Below, piece after piece: positions 22,766 to 28,625 of a stretch of DNA of 30,734 nt; position 1 is the stretch's first letter, and every line of letters starts with the position of its first letter. Source of the stretch: a virus. Made by a program: the position numbers and the translations under genes. Below the pieces are notes generated by a model that saw only the letters and a list, made by a program, of their open reading frames with translations, made no database searches and was not told the origin of the DNA. The stretch is taken from positions 1-30,734 of the IMG/VR virus record IMGVR_UViG_3300043431_000068; one strand, written 5' to 3'.

Positions 22766-23810
22766 CTACACGACCCCATAGTTCGGTTTCTGAGGGTTCT
22801 TTTCGGCCTTGGCTGTGTTCTTCTAGCCATGCACCGTATTTGAAGTCCTCGTATTCGTCCATGAGTTGTTCGATGTCGCCAATCATGTCGCCGTTGCCGT
22901 CGTAGAATACTCCGCCTACTTCGCTGAAGCATGCTCTGAAGTCTGCGAATGTGTTGATTCCCCAGTTTGCCATGTCTTCGTGGTTTGGTGTGTATTCTGT
23001 GATGCCTCCGCCTATGTCTAGGCCGGTGCCGTAGGATTCCCATGAACTGTTTGGGTTGCCTCCGGCTGTCATGTGACGGTATTTGTCGTAGTAGCTTGGT
23101 GTCCAACGTTCTTCGTATGCTGGGTCTAGTTCGACTACATTTTCAAAGTTGGTTACTACACCTTCGCTTACGGTGAACATTTTGCGTTCTCCGACTTCGT
23201 ATACCCATTCGTAATCAATTTTGGCACGGTCTAATGCTGTGCATAGGATGTGTTCGGTTGATGCGAAGAAGAATGAGCCGTCTCTGCTTTGTGCGACCCA
23301 TACTGGTGAGTGGTTGATTCGTGCTACTGTGATTTGGTTTCGTAGGTCACTGTCTAACCATGCTACTGCAGCGTCGCCGTCGAGCATACTGAACTTGTCT
23401 ACACCGTATTTTTGCAGGATTGCTGGGATTACTGATGTGTCTACTTCTGGTAGCTGGTATGGTAGTTCGCCTCGCACTTTGGTGTGGTTGTAGATTACAC
23501 CGTTGTGCACGAGTGCGATGTTACCGTTTGGTGACATTACTGGGTGGTTGTTGGCGTTGACTGATGCACTGCCGTGTGTGGCTAGGCGAGTGTGCAGGAT
23601 AGCATTTTTTGCGTTGCGTGGCATGTGCCACATGCTTAGTTTGGATCCTGCAATGTCTCGTTTGTAGACACCTGATGATTTTGCATTTTCCCATGCATAA
23701 CCTGAGGCCATTGAGCCTCTGGCTTCCATTTCGGTTAGTAACGCATGCGCTACTTTGCGTGGGTTGATTTTGCTTTGTTTGGATAGGCTAAAGCCACCGA
23801 TTCCGCACAT
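22752..23810 (-). CDS. Class II glutamine amidotransferase (Ntn-type), 352 aa
   Basis: It should release ammonia from glutamine for an amide- or amine-forming partner. The ATG at 23810, nine bases after AAGGAG, gives MCGIGGF, so processing would expose Cys2 as N-terminal nucleophile. Glutamine-site motifs are all present: LHTRLATHG (R75, H79), NANNHP (87-90), VHNGVIYNH (N103, G104) and EVDTSVI (D124), plus LDGDAAVAWLDSD near 143. After about residue 225 there is no sugar-isomerase or asparagine-synthetase domain; a 120-residue acidic tail of unknown fold replaces it. It therefore needs a separate synthase partner, and the amidoligase 450 bases upstream in the same operon is the obvious candidate. 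Substrate unknown. Confidence 0.9.
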   Translation of the reverse strand: MCGIGGFSLSKQSKINPRKVAHALLTEMEARGSMASGYAWENAKSSGVYKRDIAGSKLSMWHMPRNAKNAILHTRLATHGSASVNANNHPVMSPNGNIALVHNGVIYNHTKVRGELPYQLPEVDTSVIPAILQKYGVDKFSMLDGDAAVAWLDSDLRNQITVARINHSPVWVAQSRDGSFFFASTEHILCTALDRAKIDYEWVYEVGERKMFTVSEGVVTNFENVVELDPAYEERWTPSYYDKYRHMTAGGNPNSSWESYGTGLDIGGGITEYTPNHEDMANWGINTFADFRACFSEVGGVFYDGNGDMIGDIEQLMDEYEDFKYGAWLEEHSQGRKEPSETELWGRVDDWR

Positions 23811-23834
23811 ATTGTGTTTCTCCTTAGTTTGGTT

Positions 23835-23865
23835 GTGGGGGCCATTTCTGACCCCCACATTTTTT
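23835..23865 (+). terminator. Hairpin in the amidotransferase leader; plus-strand terminator-like
   Basis: GTGGGGG pairs with CCCCCAC around a 10-base loop. TTTTTT follows on the plus strand. In the minus-strand transcript it sits just before the amidotransferase ribosome site with no U-run, so it may protect or adjust that mRNA, while blocking antisense transcription on the other strand. Confidence 0.5.
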
Positions 23866-23954
23866 ATTCAACAAAATAGTGGACCTAATGCGATTATTAG
23901 GAACACTGTGAAACTGACGCACATTGCGATAGTTTCTTCTACTTTATTTCGTTT

Positions 23955-24254
23955 CTATTTCTTCTCCTTTGGAAGGTCTGGATTGTATCTCATGTATACT
24001 GTCCAGAGTTTTTTATCTGGGTGGGTCACAGACAGGTTGTTTCCGCCTGTCTGTGCTACCTCGATTTGAGCGAATCGTTCTGAGATTCGATACGCCCAGG
24101 CGTGTGAGTTTACTTTCACTGGATATTCTGCCCATGCGTTTGGGTTTGCATAGAGTTCTTCCATGAATTGTGTAACCTCGTAACGGACTTTGCGACCTGA
24201 TTTGATTTTTAGTATCTCTTCAGTGTCTACCCATTTCATTTTGACTTTAGCCAT
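23955..24254 (-). CDS. Protein of unknown function in the amidoligase operon (99 aa)
   Basis: I do not recognise this protein. It starts MAKVKMKWVDTEEILKIKSG from an ATG 4 bases after the amidoligase stop; a TTG 12 bases earlier is also possible. It has a basic N-terminus, a helical middle (YEVTQFMEELYANPNAWAEY) and a C-terminal beta segment (KKLWTVYMRYNPDLPKEKK). AWAYRISERFAQIEV could be a DNA- or protein-binding helix. Close spacing with the amidoligase suggests joint action. An accessory or substrate role is possible but not supported by a motif. Confidence 0.68.
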   Translation of the reverse strand: MAKVKMKWVDTEEILKIKSGRKVRYEVTQFMEELYANPNAWAEYPVKVNSHAWAYRISERFAQIEVAQTGGNNLSVTHPDKKLWTVYMRYNPDLPKEKK

Positions 24255-24258
24255 TTGA

Positions 24259-25761
24259 CTAAGCAACCTGGAAGGTGCGTGTTACTTGACGGTAACGCGA
24301 ACCGTATGGGTCTTCAACTTTTGCTGTTTCTTCGCTGAAGGTGAATCCGTATTTTGCGTAAATTTCGACGAAATCGGTGATGTTCTTTACTGCAAAGAAG
24401 TCATTGATTTGTGCGCCGTTCTTTACGGTTTGGATGAGTCCACGAGCCATCCACGCCATGAAGGTGATTCGGTCGAAGCTGAAGTTACAGTCCATTTGAC
24501 GGAACTCTAAAGTGCCTCGCTCGTTTGCTGCGTGGTGTGTGTTGATGGCTGTGAATTTGCCAACGTGATACAGAGTGTCAGTGCGTAGTGTTGCACTGAT
24601 TGATTCTGCTGGAATGTGGTTTGCGTAGGTTCTGCAACGACCATCGTCGTCGTTTACATTACGGCCACAGATTACATCCCAGATACGCTGTGTGATTGCG
24701 TAACCTGCTAGAACGATACCAATCTGTTTTGCAGTCAAGTCTTTTGCAAAGACGTGAATGTGTGTTCCAGCGGTTTCGTTCTTTTCTGTGTCCTTGATTT
24801 GGTCAAGGAGCATACGAAGTCCTGGGTGCAGTGCACGGGTGATGCCACCGGTGGTGCGGAATTCGTAGGATACAATGTTGTTGCAGTCACTGTCGTTGCA
24901 GTGTTCTGGGTCGTCATTGTAGTCGTTGCAGTTGCCACAGTCGCATGAGTGGTAGGTGCATGAACGACAGTCGCATTCGCAACCGTCTGTGTCGGTTTCG
25001 TATGATTCTACTGAACCGTCTGATCCTGCTTCTACACCCATTGGTGTGCGAACACCTGAGCCTGGGTTTGGTGCTTCAATTTCCCATCCCCATGTTCTGG
25101 ATACAATGTGGTTACCAATTTGTGTTTGGTATTTTTGTATCTCGTCTTCGATTGCCATCCATTGTGCTGGCTCTAGTTCTTGAGCTTGACGATCTGCAAT
25201 CTTTTTGCTTAGGCCTTCAGTGGATTGGTTTTGACCGTTGATTCGCTGGTTACGCTCGTAGTGTGCGAAGTAGTCTGCGAATGTGCGGTTGTAACTTGAC
25301 AGTCCGTATGCTAGGAATTCTACACCGAATGTCATGTCTTCCATTACAATTTCTAGCATTTTCTGCAACTGTGCTGAGTCTGCAAGATTGATACGGATGT
25401 AGTTGCCATCACTGTATGTTTCAATGCCTGCTTCGTTGAGTAGGTTGCTTAGTTCGTAACGGAACTGCATCCATAGGATTGCGTCGTTGCGATACTTTTT
25501 TAGCATTTCGTATGTTGTTTCTAGCAGGTAAATGTCCCCGTTGTCTGGGTCGCTTACTAAGCCTTTGAATGTGATACGACTTACACCACCGTAGTATGCG
25601 ATACCTACACCGTTGATGTTGTTTGAGTCAATGAATGAGTTTAGTTCATTGATTGATTCAACGCTTATCTGTGATGCGGTTTCGGTGAATGTTCCGTGTG
25701 TTGCTGCTACTTCGTGTAGCTTTTTTGCGACTTCGATGAAGTCTCGGTTGAGATTTCTCAT
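24259..25761 (-). CDS. Amidoligase (COOH-NH2 ligase, glutamine-synthetase-like fold) with Cys-rich insert (500 aa)
   Basis: The C-terminal half matches the amidoligase superfamily (Amidoligase_2 type), ATP-dependent enzymes joining an amine to a carboxylate: TWGWEIEAP (E227, E229, metal ligands), GSDGSVESYETD (D248), VSYEFRTTGG (E300), GTHIHVFAKD (H334, H336), GKFTAIN (K402) and GTLEFRQMD (E419, R421) in the usual order. Between D248 and E300 is an insert (261-293) with nine cysteines in CxC and CxxC spacings, probably a zinc cluster. Residues 1-220 are a helical, acidic region without a recognised domain. It is the longest gene of the minus-strand operon and is followed by a small unknown and the class II amidotransferase. 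Phage amidoligases are thought to modify cell-surface peptides or small molecules; the substrate here is unknown. Confidence 0.82.
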   Translation of the reverse strand: MRNLNRDFIEVAKKLHEVAATHGTFTETASQISVESINELNSFIDSNNINGVGIAYYGGVSRITFKGLVSDPDNGDIYLLETTYEMLKKYRNDAILWMQFRYELSNLLNEAGIETYSDGNYIRINLADSAQLQKMLEIVMEDMTFGVEFLAYGLSSYNRTFADYFAHYERNQRINGQNQSTEGLSKKIADRQAQELEPAQWMAIEDEIQKYQTQIGNHIVSRTWGWEIEAPNPGSGVRTPMGVEAGSDGSVESYETDTDGCECDCRSCTYHSCDCGNCNDYNDDPEHCNDSDCNNIVSYEFRTTGGITRALHPGLRMLLDQIKDTEKNETAGTHIHVFAKDLTAKQIGIVLAGYAITQRIWDVICGRNVNDDDGRCRTYANHIPAESISATLRTDTLYHVGKFTAINTHHAANERGTLEFRQMDCNFSFDRITFMAWMARGLIQTVKNGAQINDFFAVKNITDFVEIYAKYGFTFSEETAKVEDPYGSRYRQVTRTFQVA

Positions 25762-25779
25762 TTTTCCTTTTTTCCTTGG

Positions 25780-26097
25780 TTATACCTGAAAAGTTAGTTC
25801 TTCAGGTAGGTTTGAGTGGAACCAGCCCATGTATATGATTCTGGCGTAATCGATTAGTCCTTCTTGTTTGAATTCTTCCCAGTCTTGCCCGTGTAGTGGG
25901 ATTAGGTTTACTAACTGGTAGAAGGATTCTTCTCGTTTTGTGATACCGTTTGTTACCCATATGTCACATTGGTTCAACGATTTGTTGAATGTGAACAGAT
26001 AGTTTGGTATTACATCTACTTCTACGATTTCACTGTCGCCTTCGTCGATTCCGCGAAGTTTGTCAGTGATTTCTTCGTAACTGTGTAGTTTGCGCAT
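25780..26097 (-). CDS. Protein of unknown function in the amidoligase operon (105 aa)
   Basis: No family recognised. The start MRKLHSYEEITDKLRGIDEG is helical and charged; the middle has beta-like stretches (IVEVDVIPNYLFTFN, then CDIWVTNG), then LVNLIPLHGQDWEEFKQEG and a C-terminal YARIIYMGWFHSNLPEELTF. AAAGG lies about ten bases before the ATG. It lies 18 bases before the amidoligase start and 6 bases after the preceding gene, so all are probably one transcript. The aromatic-rich C-terminus may mark a binding surface. Confidence 0.68.
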   Translation of the reverse strand: MRKLHSYEEITDKLRGIDEGDSEIVEVDVIPNYLFTFNKSLNQCDIWVTNGITKREESFYQLVNLIPLHGQDWEEFKQEGLIDYARIIYMGWFHSNLPEELTFQV

Positions 26098-26103
26098 TGT
26101 CTA

Positions 26104-26481
26104 TTACCTTTTTAGTGATAGTGGTGAATAGTCTGGGAATACGAAACTTCTAGTTTGGTGGTAGAAGTGACCTGCATCAAGTAGTGCTTGGTTGAATCCG
26201 CTTTCTAGTTCTAGGTCTAGGTATTCGGTTTCAACTTCTTGATACTGGTTGTAGCGTGTTGGGTATTCCATGATTAGTTTGCCGTTTTCGTCGGTTTTGT
26301 TTGCTAACCATGAGTATCCGATGAACTTGTGGCATGGTGTCCATAGTTCGTCTACATAGTCTCTGATGTATCCGAAGTCTGCGTCGTTTTCTTTGAGAAC
26401 TAGCTCGTATCTTGCTTCGGATGTTACAGGGTCTATTTTGTAAATTACTTTGAATAATTTACGCGAATCTCTTAGATTCAT
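26104..26481 (-). CDS. First gene of the amidoligase operon, unknown function (125 aa)
   Basis: No family recognised. It opens MNLRDSRKLFKVIYKIDPVT, followed by a charged and aromatic-rich body with DELWTPCHKFIGYSWLANKT, EYPTRYNQYQEVETEYLDLE and HFYHQTRSFVFPDYSP. Trp and Tyr are unusually frequent for a protein of this size. AGGAG lies seven bases before the ATG. It is the most upstream gene of the minus-strand operon, directly after the long structured leader at 26482-26640, so it would be the first product affected by leader control. Confidence 0.7.
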   Translation of the reverse strand: MNLRDSRKLFKVIYKIDPVTSEARYELVLKENDADFGYIRDYVDELWTPCHKFIGYSWLANKTDENGKLIMEYPTRYNQYQEVETEYLDLELESGFNQALLDAGHFYHQTRSFVFPDYSPLSLKR

Positions 26482-26513
26482 TTTTTCTCCTATGTTTAGT
26501 TGTTTGTTTTTAT

Positions 26514-26557
26514 CGAGCCGTTGGGAGGCGAGCTCGTAGAGTCGCCTACCAAAGGCG
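26514..26557 (-). promoter_or_regulatory. Leader RNA of the amidoligase operon with mutually exclusive hairpins
   Basis: In the minus-strand RNA CGCCT/AGGCG (26557-26543) and CGAGC/GCTCG (26536-26514) can form together. Alternatively AGGCGA pairs with TCGCCT (26547-26526) with an inner CTC/GAG, which uses arms of both other stems. This two-state layout is the sort used by switches and attenuators. The first start codon is 33 bases downstream. No known riboswitch class recognised. Confidence 0.45.
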
Positions 26558-26605
26558 TAACTACAGTTTTTGTTTTTTCTGTTGTTTCTGTTGTTTCTTT
26601 ATTAG

Positions 26606-26640
26606 CCAAGGCGGACCCCGGCCTTTAGGGGTCGACTTGG
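26606..26640 (-). promoter_or_regulatory. Two-part stem-loop in the amidoligase leader
   Basis: CCAAG/CTTGG forms the outer stem and GACCCC/GGGGTC the inner stem around an 8-base loop. No U-run follows on either strand, so it is not a simple terminator. A regulatory RNA element or protein site is possible. Confidence 0.4.
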
Positions 26641-26650
26641 GCCTGGCTGT

Positions 26651-26753
26651 ATTTGCTGAATACTGTATGTTTAATGCTGAATGCTGAATTCTAAATGCTG
26701 ATTGCTAATGTCACATTCTAAATTTTGTGATCTGTAGTGATGCTAAATGCTGC
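26651..26753. repeat. Degenerate 7-bp tandem repeats, consensus GAATGCT
   Basis: From 26651 the sequence reads in heptads: ATTTGCT, GAATACT, GTATGTT, TAATGCT, GAATGCT, GAATTCT, AAATGCT, GATTGCT. Two more units (TGATGCT, AAATGCT) follow at 26738-26751. The array is gene-free and A/T-rich, like iterons or repressor sites. Confidence 0.75.
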
Positions 26754-26785
26754 AGTATTATTTGTTGCTTTACACAGGTGCTTTT

Positions 26786-26845
26786 TTTGAAAAATATGCG
26801 GGGTTTTAGACGCAGGGCGGTGGTTTGAAAATTCTGCGCGGTTTT
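26786..26845. repeat. Two imperfect 22-bp direct repeats
   Basis: Copies at 26786-26807 and 26824-26845 agree at 19 of 22 bases, starting TTTGAAAA and ending GGTTTT, 38 bases apart. The second copy is itself an inverted repeat (GAAAA, 10 bases, TTTTC), as expected of an operator for a dimeric protein. Confidence 0.7.
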
Positions 26846-26877
26846 CATATTTAATTCCTAAAGTTTTGGTTTGGGTC

Positions 26878-26937
26878 TCTATCTGTATTATTTATATATA
26901 TATTATTATATATAATAATTAGATAGACTGGGAGATT
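26878..26937. repeat. 60-bp A/T-rich inverted repeat
   Basis: TCTATCT (26878-26884) and AGATAGA (26931-26937) are perfect outer arms; ATTATT and AATAAT and alternating TA continue inward with one or two unpaired bases. It could extrude as a cruciform or act as an unwinding element. Confidence 0.65.
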
Positions 26938-26958
26938 TTCATTTTGTCCCTTTTCTCG

Positions 26959-27134
26959 ATTGAATATGGTAAATTATACTCTTTTTCTCATTGTTTTTAT
27001 CATATTCAATTCCAATATCTAAACGCTACATCCGTAAACACTATTTATTTTCACTAATGAAATAGTATTTTTTTGAAGGAATAAAATAGTGTTTCTGGAA
27101 ATAGTGTGGGGTAGTGGTGGTTGAATATGGTAAA
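26959..27134. repeat. Three copies of TTGAATATGRTAAA
   Basis: Copies: 26959-26973 direct, 26996-27010 inverted, and 27121-27134 direct. The first two face each other across 22 bases. The third lies 41 bases upstream of the first early promoter. They are likely binding sites for a regulator of the divergent promoters. Confidence 0.65.
27036..27109. repeat. Four copies of AAATAGTRT
   Basis: An inverted copy AAACACTATTT at 27036-27046 is followed by direct copies at 27060-27070 (AAATAGTATTT), 27084-27094 (AAATAGTGTTT) and 27099-27109 (AAATAGTGTGG). They lie upstream of the first early promoter and interleave with the TTGAATATG elements. Confidence 0.6.
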
Positions 27135-27175
27135 ACTTATCATAAATAATTCTTTGACTATTTTGCGTTTTTTGC

Positions 27176-27203
27176 TTGACAAGCCTCTAAAAAGGACTAA
27201 ACT
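27176..27203 (+). promoter_or_regulatory. Early promoter P1: TTGACA-16-TAAACT
   Basis: A perfect -35 box (27176-27181) is followed by a 16-base spacer and TAAACT (27198-27203). It lies 34 bases before the first plus-strand start. The same pair of boxes occurs at two other places in this operon. Confidence 0.8.
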
Positions 27204-27236
27204 GGACTTATAACCAATCGATCAAAGGAGGCCCAA

Positions 27237-27422
27237 ATGGCTAATGAAAGAGTTTACGATTATGCATTCGACCACGAAATTGCCGGTAGTTTGACAATTT
27301 CCATTGTTGGCAAAGAAAGTTGGAACCACGAAATGTTTGACAGCGTGGCCTATGACACATTGGAAGAGTTGGTAAAAGTGCCAGGCGATTGGAGCATGAA
27401 TGATTGTTGGGAAACAACTTGA
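27237..27422 (+). CDS. Early protein of unknown function (61 aa)
   Basis: It is the first gene after the strong early promoter, with AAAGGAGG at 27224-27231, the best ribosome site in the window. The product is acidic, starts MANERVYDYAFDHEIAGSLT and ends DWSMNDCWETT. Short beta segments (SLTISIVG) and a helix (MFDSVAYDTLEELVKV) suggest a small alpha/beta fold. No family recognised. Its TGA stop lies within the TTGACA box of the next promoter. Strong expression right after entry is likely, which suits host takeover or anti-defence work, but no motif supports a specific role. Confidence 0.75.
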   Translation: MANERVYDYAFDHEIAGSLTISIVGKESWNHEMFDSVAYDTLEELVKVPGDWSMNDCWETT

Positions 27423-27446
27423 CAAACATTCAAAAACCACTAAACT
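27419..27446 (+). promoter_or_regulatory. Early promoter P2: TTGACA-16-TAAACT
   Basis: TTGACA (27419-27424) contains the stop codon of the gene before it; TAAACT follows after 16 bases (27441-27446). It lies 30 bases before the next start. Confidence 0.8.
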
Positions 27447-27476
27447 AGATATATGACAACAACACAAGGAGAGATA

Positions 27477-27671
27477 ATGACTAAAAAATATGTAGCATGG
27501 GCTAGCATGACTGAAACTATCAAATACTATTTTGAGGCTCCATCAAAAGAGGAGGCCGACATTCTAGTTGCCAGAGTAAACGCTGGTTACATTGACCTTG
27601 AAGATTTGCACAAGGGTAACTTCTCCAGCAAGGGTTATGAAGTTTTGAGTGAATACCCGGAGGAGGCCTAA
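27477..27671 (+). CDS. DpnD/PcfM-like small early protein (64 aa)
   Basis: The start at 27477 (MTKKYVAWASMTETIKYYFE) follows AAGGAG by five bases. The layout is strand, strand, helix (APSKEEADILVARVNAG), strand, with the central x-A-x-S-x-E-E-A motif that marks DpnD/PcfM-like proteins. Three other proteins in this operon share the pattern, so they look like paralogues. The function of this family is not established. The frame could start 24 bases earlier but no ribosome site supports that. It ends 4 bases before the next start, and its last codons (EYPEEA) form the ribosome site GGAGGAGG. Confidence 0.7.
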   Translation: MTKKYVAWASMTETIKYYFEAPSKEEADILVARVNAGYIDLEDLHKGNFSSKGYEVLSEYPEEA

Positions 27672-27675
27672 GACC

Positions 27676-27918
27676 ATGGAATATTTGATGGACACTAAGC
27701 AGTGGATTAGCGGCGACAATTACACAGTCATTGCTAGGCGAGACCTTGAGACCAGACCAGTGTTTATTGTGTGTGAGATTAGCGTTACCACTATTGGTGA
27801 TATTACTGTTCATGGCACATTCAGCACCTTTGATGATGCGTTGGCTCGTCAAGTAAGAGTTCATAAAGAAGAAGATGATTACATTCGTTCTTTCAACACA
27901 GTAGAGGAGTTGGTATAA
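27676..27918 (+). CDS. Small early protein of unknown function (80 aa)
   Basis: The ATG at 27676 (MEYLMDTKQWISGDNYTVIA) is chosen from GGAGG about eleven bases upstream, formed by the end of the previous gene. The protein has beta segments (PVFIVCEISVTTIGDITVHG) followed by a helix (FDDALARQVRVHKEEDDYI) and an acidic end (FNTVEELV). It could be a diverged member of the small alpha/beta family in this operon, but the E-E-A motif is lacking. The stop touches the next start (TAAATG). Confidence 0.68.
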   Translation: MEYLMDTKQWISGDNYTVIARRDLETRPVFIVCEISVTTIGDITVHGTFSTFDDALARQVRVHKEEDDYIRSFNTVEELV

Positions 27919-28116
27919 ATGCCAAAATACATTTTAGAAACAGTAGAAACAATAAACGGCTATTACGAGATTGAGGCCGCAACAATTGAAGAGGCTAGAG
28001 AGATTGCTTTGAGCGACGACTTTACCGAAACTTATAATATTGAGTGGGTTGACGGCTATACTGAATGGGACGAAGATTATATTTACGAATTCAAGGAGGC
28101 ACAAAAGAATGGCTAA
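27919..28116 (+). CDS. Very acidic DpnD/PcfM-like small protein (65 aa)
   Basis: MPKYILETVETINGYYEIEA followed by ATIEEAREIALSDDF is the strand-strand-helix pattern of the DpnD/PcfM-like group. About 18 of 65 residues are Asp or Glu and only four are Lys or Arg, so the net charge is near -14. Such a charge is compatible with DNA mimicry or with an inhibitor of a DNA-binding host protein; that is inference only. GAGGAG lies nine bases before the ATG. The end overlaps the next gene by 8 bases, and AAGGAGG within its last codons serves that gene. Confidence 0.72.
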   Translation: MPKYILETVETINGYYEIEAATIEEAREIALSDDFTETYNIEWVDGYTEWDEDYIYEFKEAQKNG

Positions 28117-28327
28117 AGTGGTAGCGTTTTACACGCCAGAAGATAGTGTTTTGGTTCAAGCGTTTGGCACTCTAAAGAGTGCGAACACTTGGCCAGACCG
28201 CAACAACTTCTACCGGGTTGAGTATGAATACTTGACCCTTGATCAAATCAAAACACTAAGTTACACCCAGGCCACTTTCTTTGAAGTGGTTATGAAAGCG
28301 AGGAAAGATATTTATGACAACTTATAG
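28109..28327 (+). CDS. Small early protein of unknown function (72 aa)
   Basis: The ATG at 28109 (MAKVVAFYTPEDSVLVQAFG) has AAGGAGG nine bases upstream inside the preceding gene, which sets the start; the frame is open further upstream without such a site. Beta segments at the start, then RVEYEYLTLDQIKTLSYTQ, then a helix (FFEVVMKARKDIYDNL). No family recognised. It overlaps both neighbours (8 and 14 bases), a sign of tightly coupled translation. Confidence 0.7.
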   Translation: MAKVVAFYTPEDSVLVQAFGTLKSANTWPDRNNFYRVEYEYLTLDQIKTLSYTQATFFEVVMKARKDIYDNL

Positions 28328-28571
28328 AGTGATTGTTGCAAGCGAAGACCAGATGGTTTACACCAGCCCATTACTGAATGGCTTTGAGGCTGCTAGGGAA
28401 ATGTTGGTTACTCAGTTGTTGGATACGGCTGAGAACGATTGGGCTGTTCAGGCTGAAGAGATTGATGCTGTTGTTTCTAAGGCTGAAGTGTTGACTTTGG
28501 AAGAGGCTACAGTCCCAGTTTTCTTAGGAAATTATGTTCACATAATTCTTGAAGAAAAACTTGACAACTAA
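28314..28571 (+). CDS. Small acidic early protein (85 aa)
   Basis: MTTYRVIVASEDQMVYTSPL opens with a beta strand; a helix follows (GFEAAREMLVTQLLDTAEND), and then acidic segments ending GNYVHIILEEKLDN. The order is compatible with the small alpha/beta family here, with GFEAAREML in the place of the E-E-A helix. AGGAAAG precedes the start. Its last codons CTT GAC AAC form the -35 box of the next promoter. No function known. Confidence 0.7.
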   Translation: MTTYRVIVASEDQMVYTSPLLNGFEAAREMLVTQLLDTAENDWAVQAEEIDAVVSKAEVLTLEEATVPVFLGNYVHIILEEKLDN

Positions 28572-28589
28572 TTCCAAAACCTATAAACT
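28561..28589 (+). promoter_or_regulatory. Early promoter P3: TTGACA-17-TAAACT
   Basis: The -35 box (28561-28566) lies in the last codons of the upstream gene. TAAACT follows after 17 bases (28584-28589). The next start is 37 bases further on, behind AAAGGAG. Confidence 0.8.
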
Positions 28590-28625
28590 GAATTTATAAA
28601 CAAAAACCGAACAAAGGAGAACCGA

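Larger units (their letters stand above)
26482..27236. other. Gene-free divergent control region (755 bp), A/T-rich with several repeat families
   Basis: No gene is supported on either strand. From left to right it contains a leader able to fold two ways (26514-26557), a purine/pyrimidine-asymmetric tract with CTGTTGTTT repeated, a stem-loop (26606-26640), heptad repeats (26651-26753), two 22-bp direct repeats (26786-26845), a 60-bp A/T palindrome (26878-26937), three TTGAATATG elements (26959-27134), four AAATAGT elements (27036-27109) and the first early promoter (27176-27203). It separates the amidoligase operon from the early operon and could also hold a replication origin. Confidence 0.75.

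Noticed and set aside
23868-23924. Possible 18-residue hydrophobic peptide (MCVSFTVFLIIALGPLFC) before the amidotransferase
   Set aside because: Hydrophobic and tidy, but very short, with only a distant AGAAG-like site; worth noting, not enough to call.
26651-26753. CRISPR-like array
   Set aside because: Repeat units are 7 bp, contiguous and degenerate, without spacers; not a CRISPR.
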